64,000 bases of DNA from NCBI GenBank assembly GCA_009712635.1, contig WASS01000015.1:310001-374000 (forward strand). Reading direction: 5' to 3'. A model generated the notes under the pieces. The model was not told the DNA's origin. It saw only the letters and a list, made by a program, of their open reading frames with translations, and ran no database searches. This DNA is from Hungatella sp. (lineage in GTDB: Bacteria > Bacillota > Clostridia > Lachnospirales > Lachnospiraceae). Each line of letters starts with the position of its first letter. The first letter of the stretch is position 1. The translations under genes and the position numbers were made by a program. Shown in pieces: positions 63,965-64,000 of the stretch.

Positions 63965-64000
63965 TAAAAAAAGCCTCACATCTCCGGCATTCTGCCAGGG
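63965..64000 (-). promoter_or_regulatory. leuA leader, possible attenuator (partial)
   Basis: On the minus strand the edge reads into GGCAGAATGCC, then CCGGAGATGTGAGGC followed by T7. This looks like the 3' arm of a terminator, with its 5' arm outside the window. It may be part of a leucine attenuator or T-box, which cannot be decided from 40 bases. Confidence 0.4.

Noticed and set aside
63942-64000. T-box before leuA
   Set aside because: Only the last 40 bases of the leader are visible and no T-box sequence is among them.

Overview
The window looks like chromosome of an anaerobic, plant-polymer-using Firmicute of the Lachnospiraceae (Clostridium XIVa / Lacrimispora type). The basis is moderate-to-low GC, strong AGGAGG ribosome sites, several TTG/GTG starts, a clostridial nif operon with nifI1-nifI2 between nifH and nifD and a long Cp1-like NifD, and GH43/LplB-type sugar import genes. 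No rRNA, tRNA, CRISPR array, prophage or insertion sequence was seen.

Layout. (1) 1-6540, minus: nifH-nifI1-nifI2-nifD-nifK-nifE-nifN (nifN cut by the window edge), with a promoter, a palindrome and a structured leader before nifH. (2) 6865-9844, minus: molybdate supply modA-modB-modC-mop, divergent from an excisionase-HTH/binding-domain regulator at 10120-11097. The nitrogenase metal is thus imported next to the enzyme that uses it. (3) 11094-16185: an MFS permease, then a CPA2 cation/proton antiporter, a duplicated DUF1538 membrane protein and a duplicated PII-like protein. This is a possible PII-gated membrane module and the least understood part of the window. (4) 16265-23476: blaI-blaR1 convergent with two penicillin-binding proteins. 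BlaI-type boxes lie at almost the same position in both promoters, which suggests one inducible beta-lactam response. (5) 23617-36735: an ABC exporter, a pectin/xylan-type cluster (SGNH esterase, two GH43 enzymes, one with N-terminal ankyrin repeats, two permeases, a binding lipoprotein), its membrane-bound AraC regulator and a serine hydrolase. (6) 36737-40428: an AGCS symporter under a tandem glycine riboswitch plus terminator, then a sulfite-reductase-like iron-sulfur protein divergent from a LysR regulator.

(7) 40459-47656: mixed housekeeping and regulatory genes (MBL hydrolase, XRE membrane regulator, a 5'-truncated SatD remnant, YaaA, peroxiredoxin, DMT permease, AraC, LytTR plus a LiaF-like protein). 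(8) 47825-54432: Moco synthesis (moaC, moaA, a MOSC-MoaB fusion), a HAD phosphatase, a MazG-like protein, Mrp ATPase, a DUF89 protein, a methyltransferase and thioredoxin. (9) 54536-64000: a YARHG lipoprotein, a small cell-wall-binding-type protein, a TetR/SDR pair sharing an operator-like motif, a NarL-type two-component system with two unknown membrane proteins, and leuA overlapping an AraC regulator.

All calls come from reading translations and DNA motifs; no database search was possible. Promoters and operators are matches by eye.
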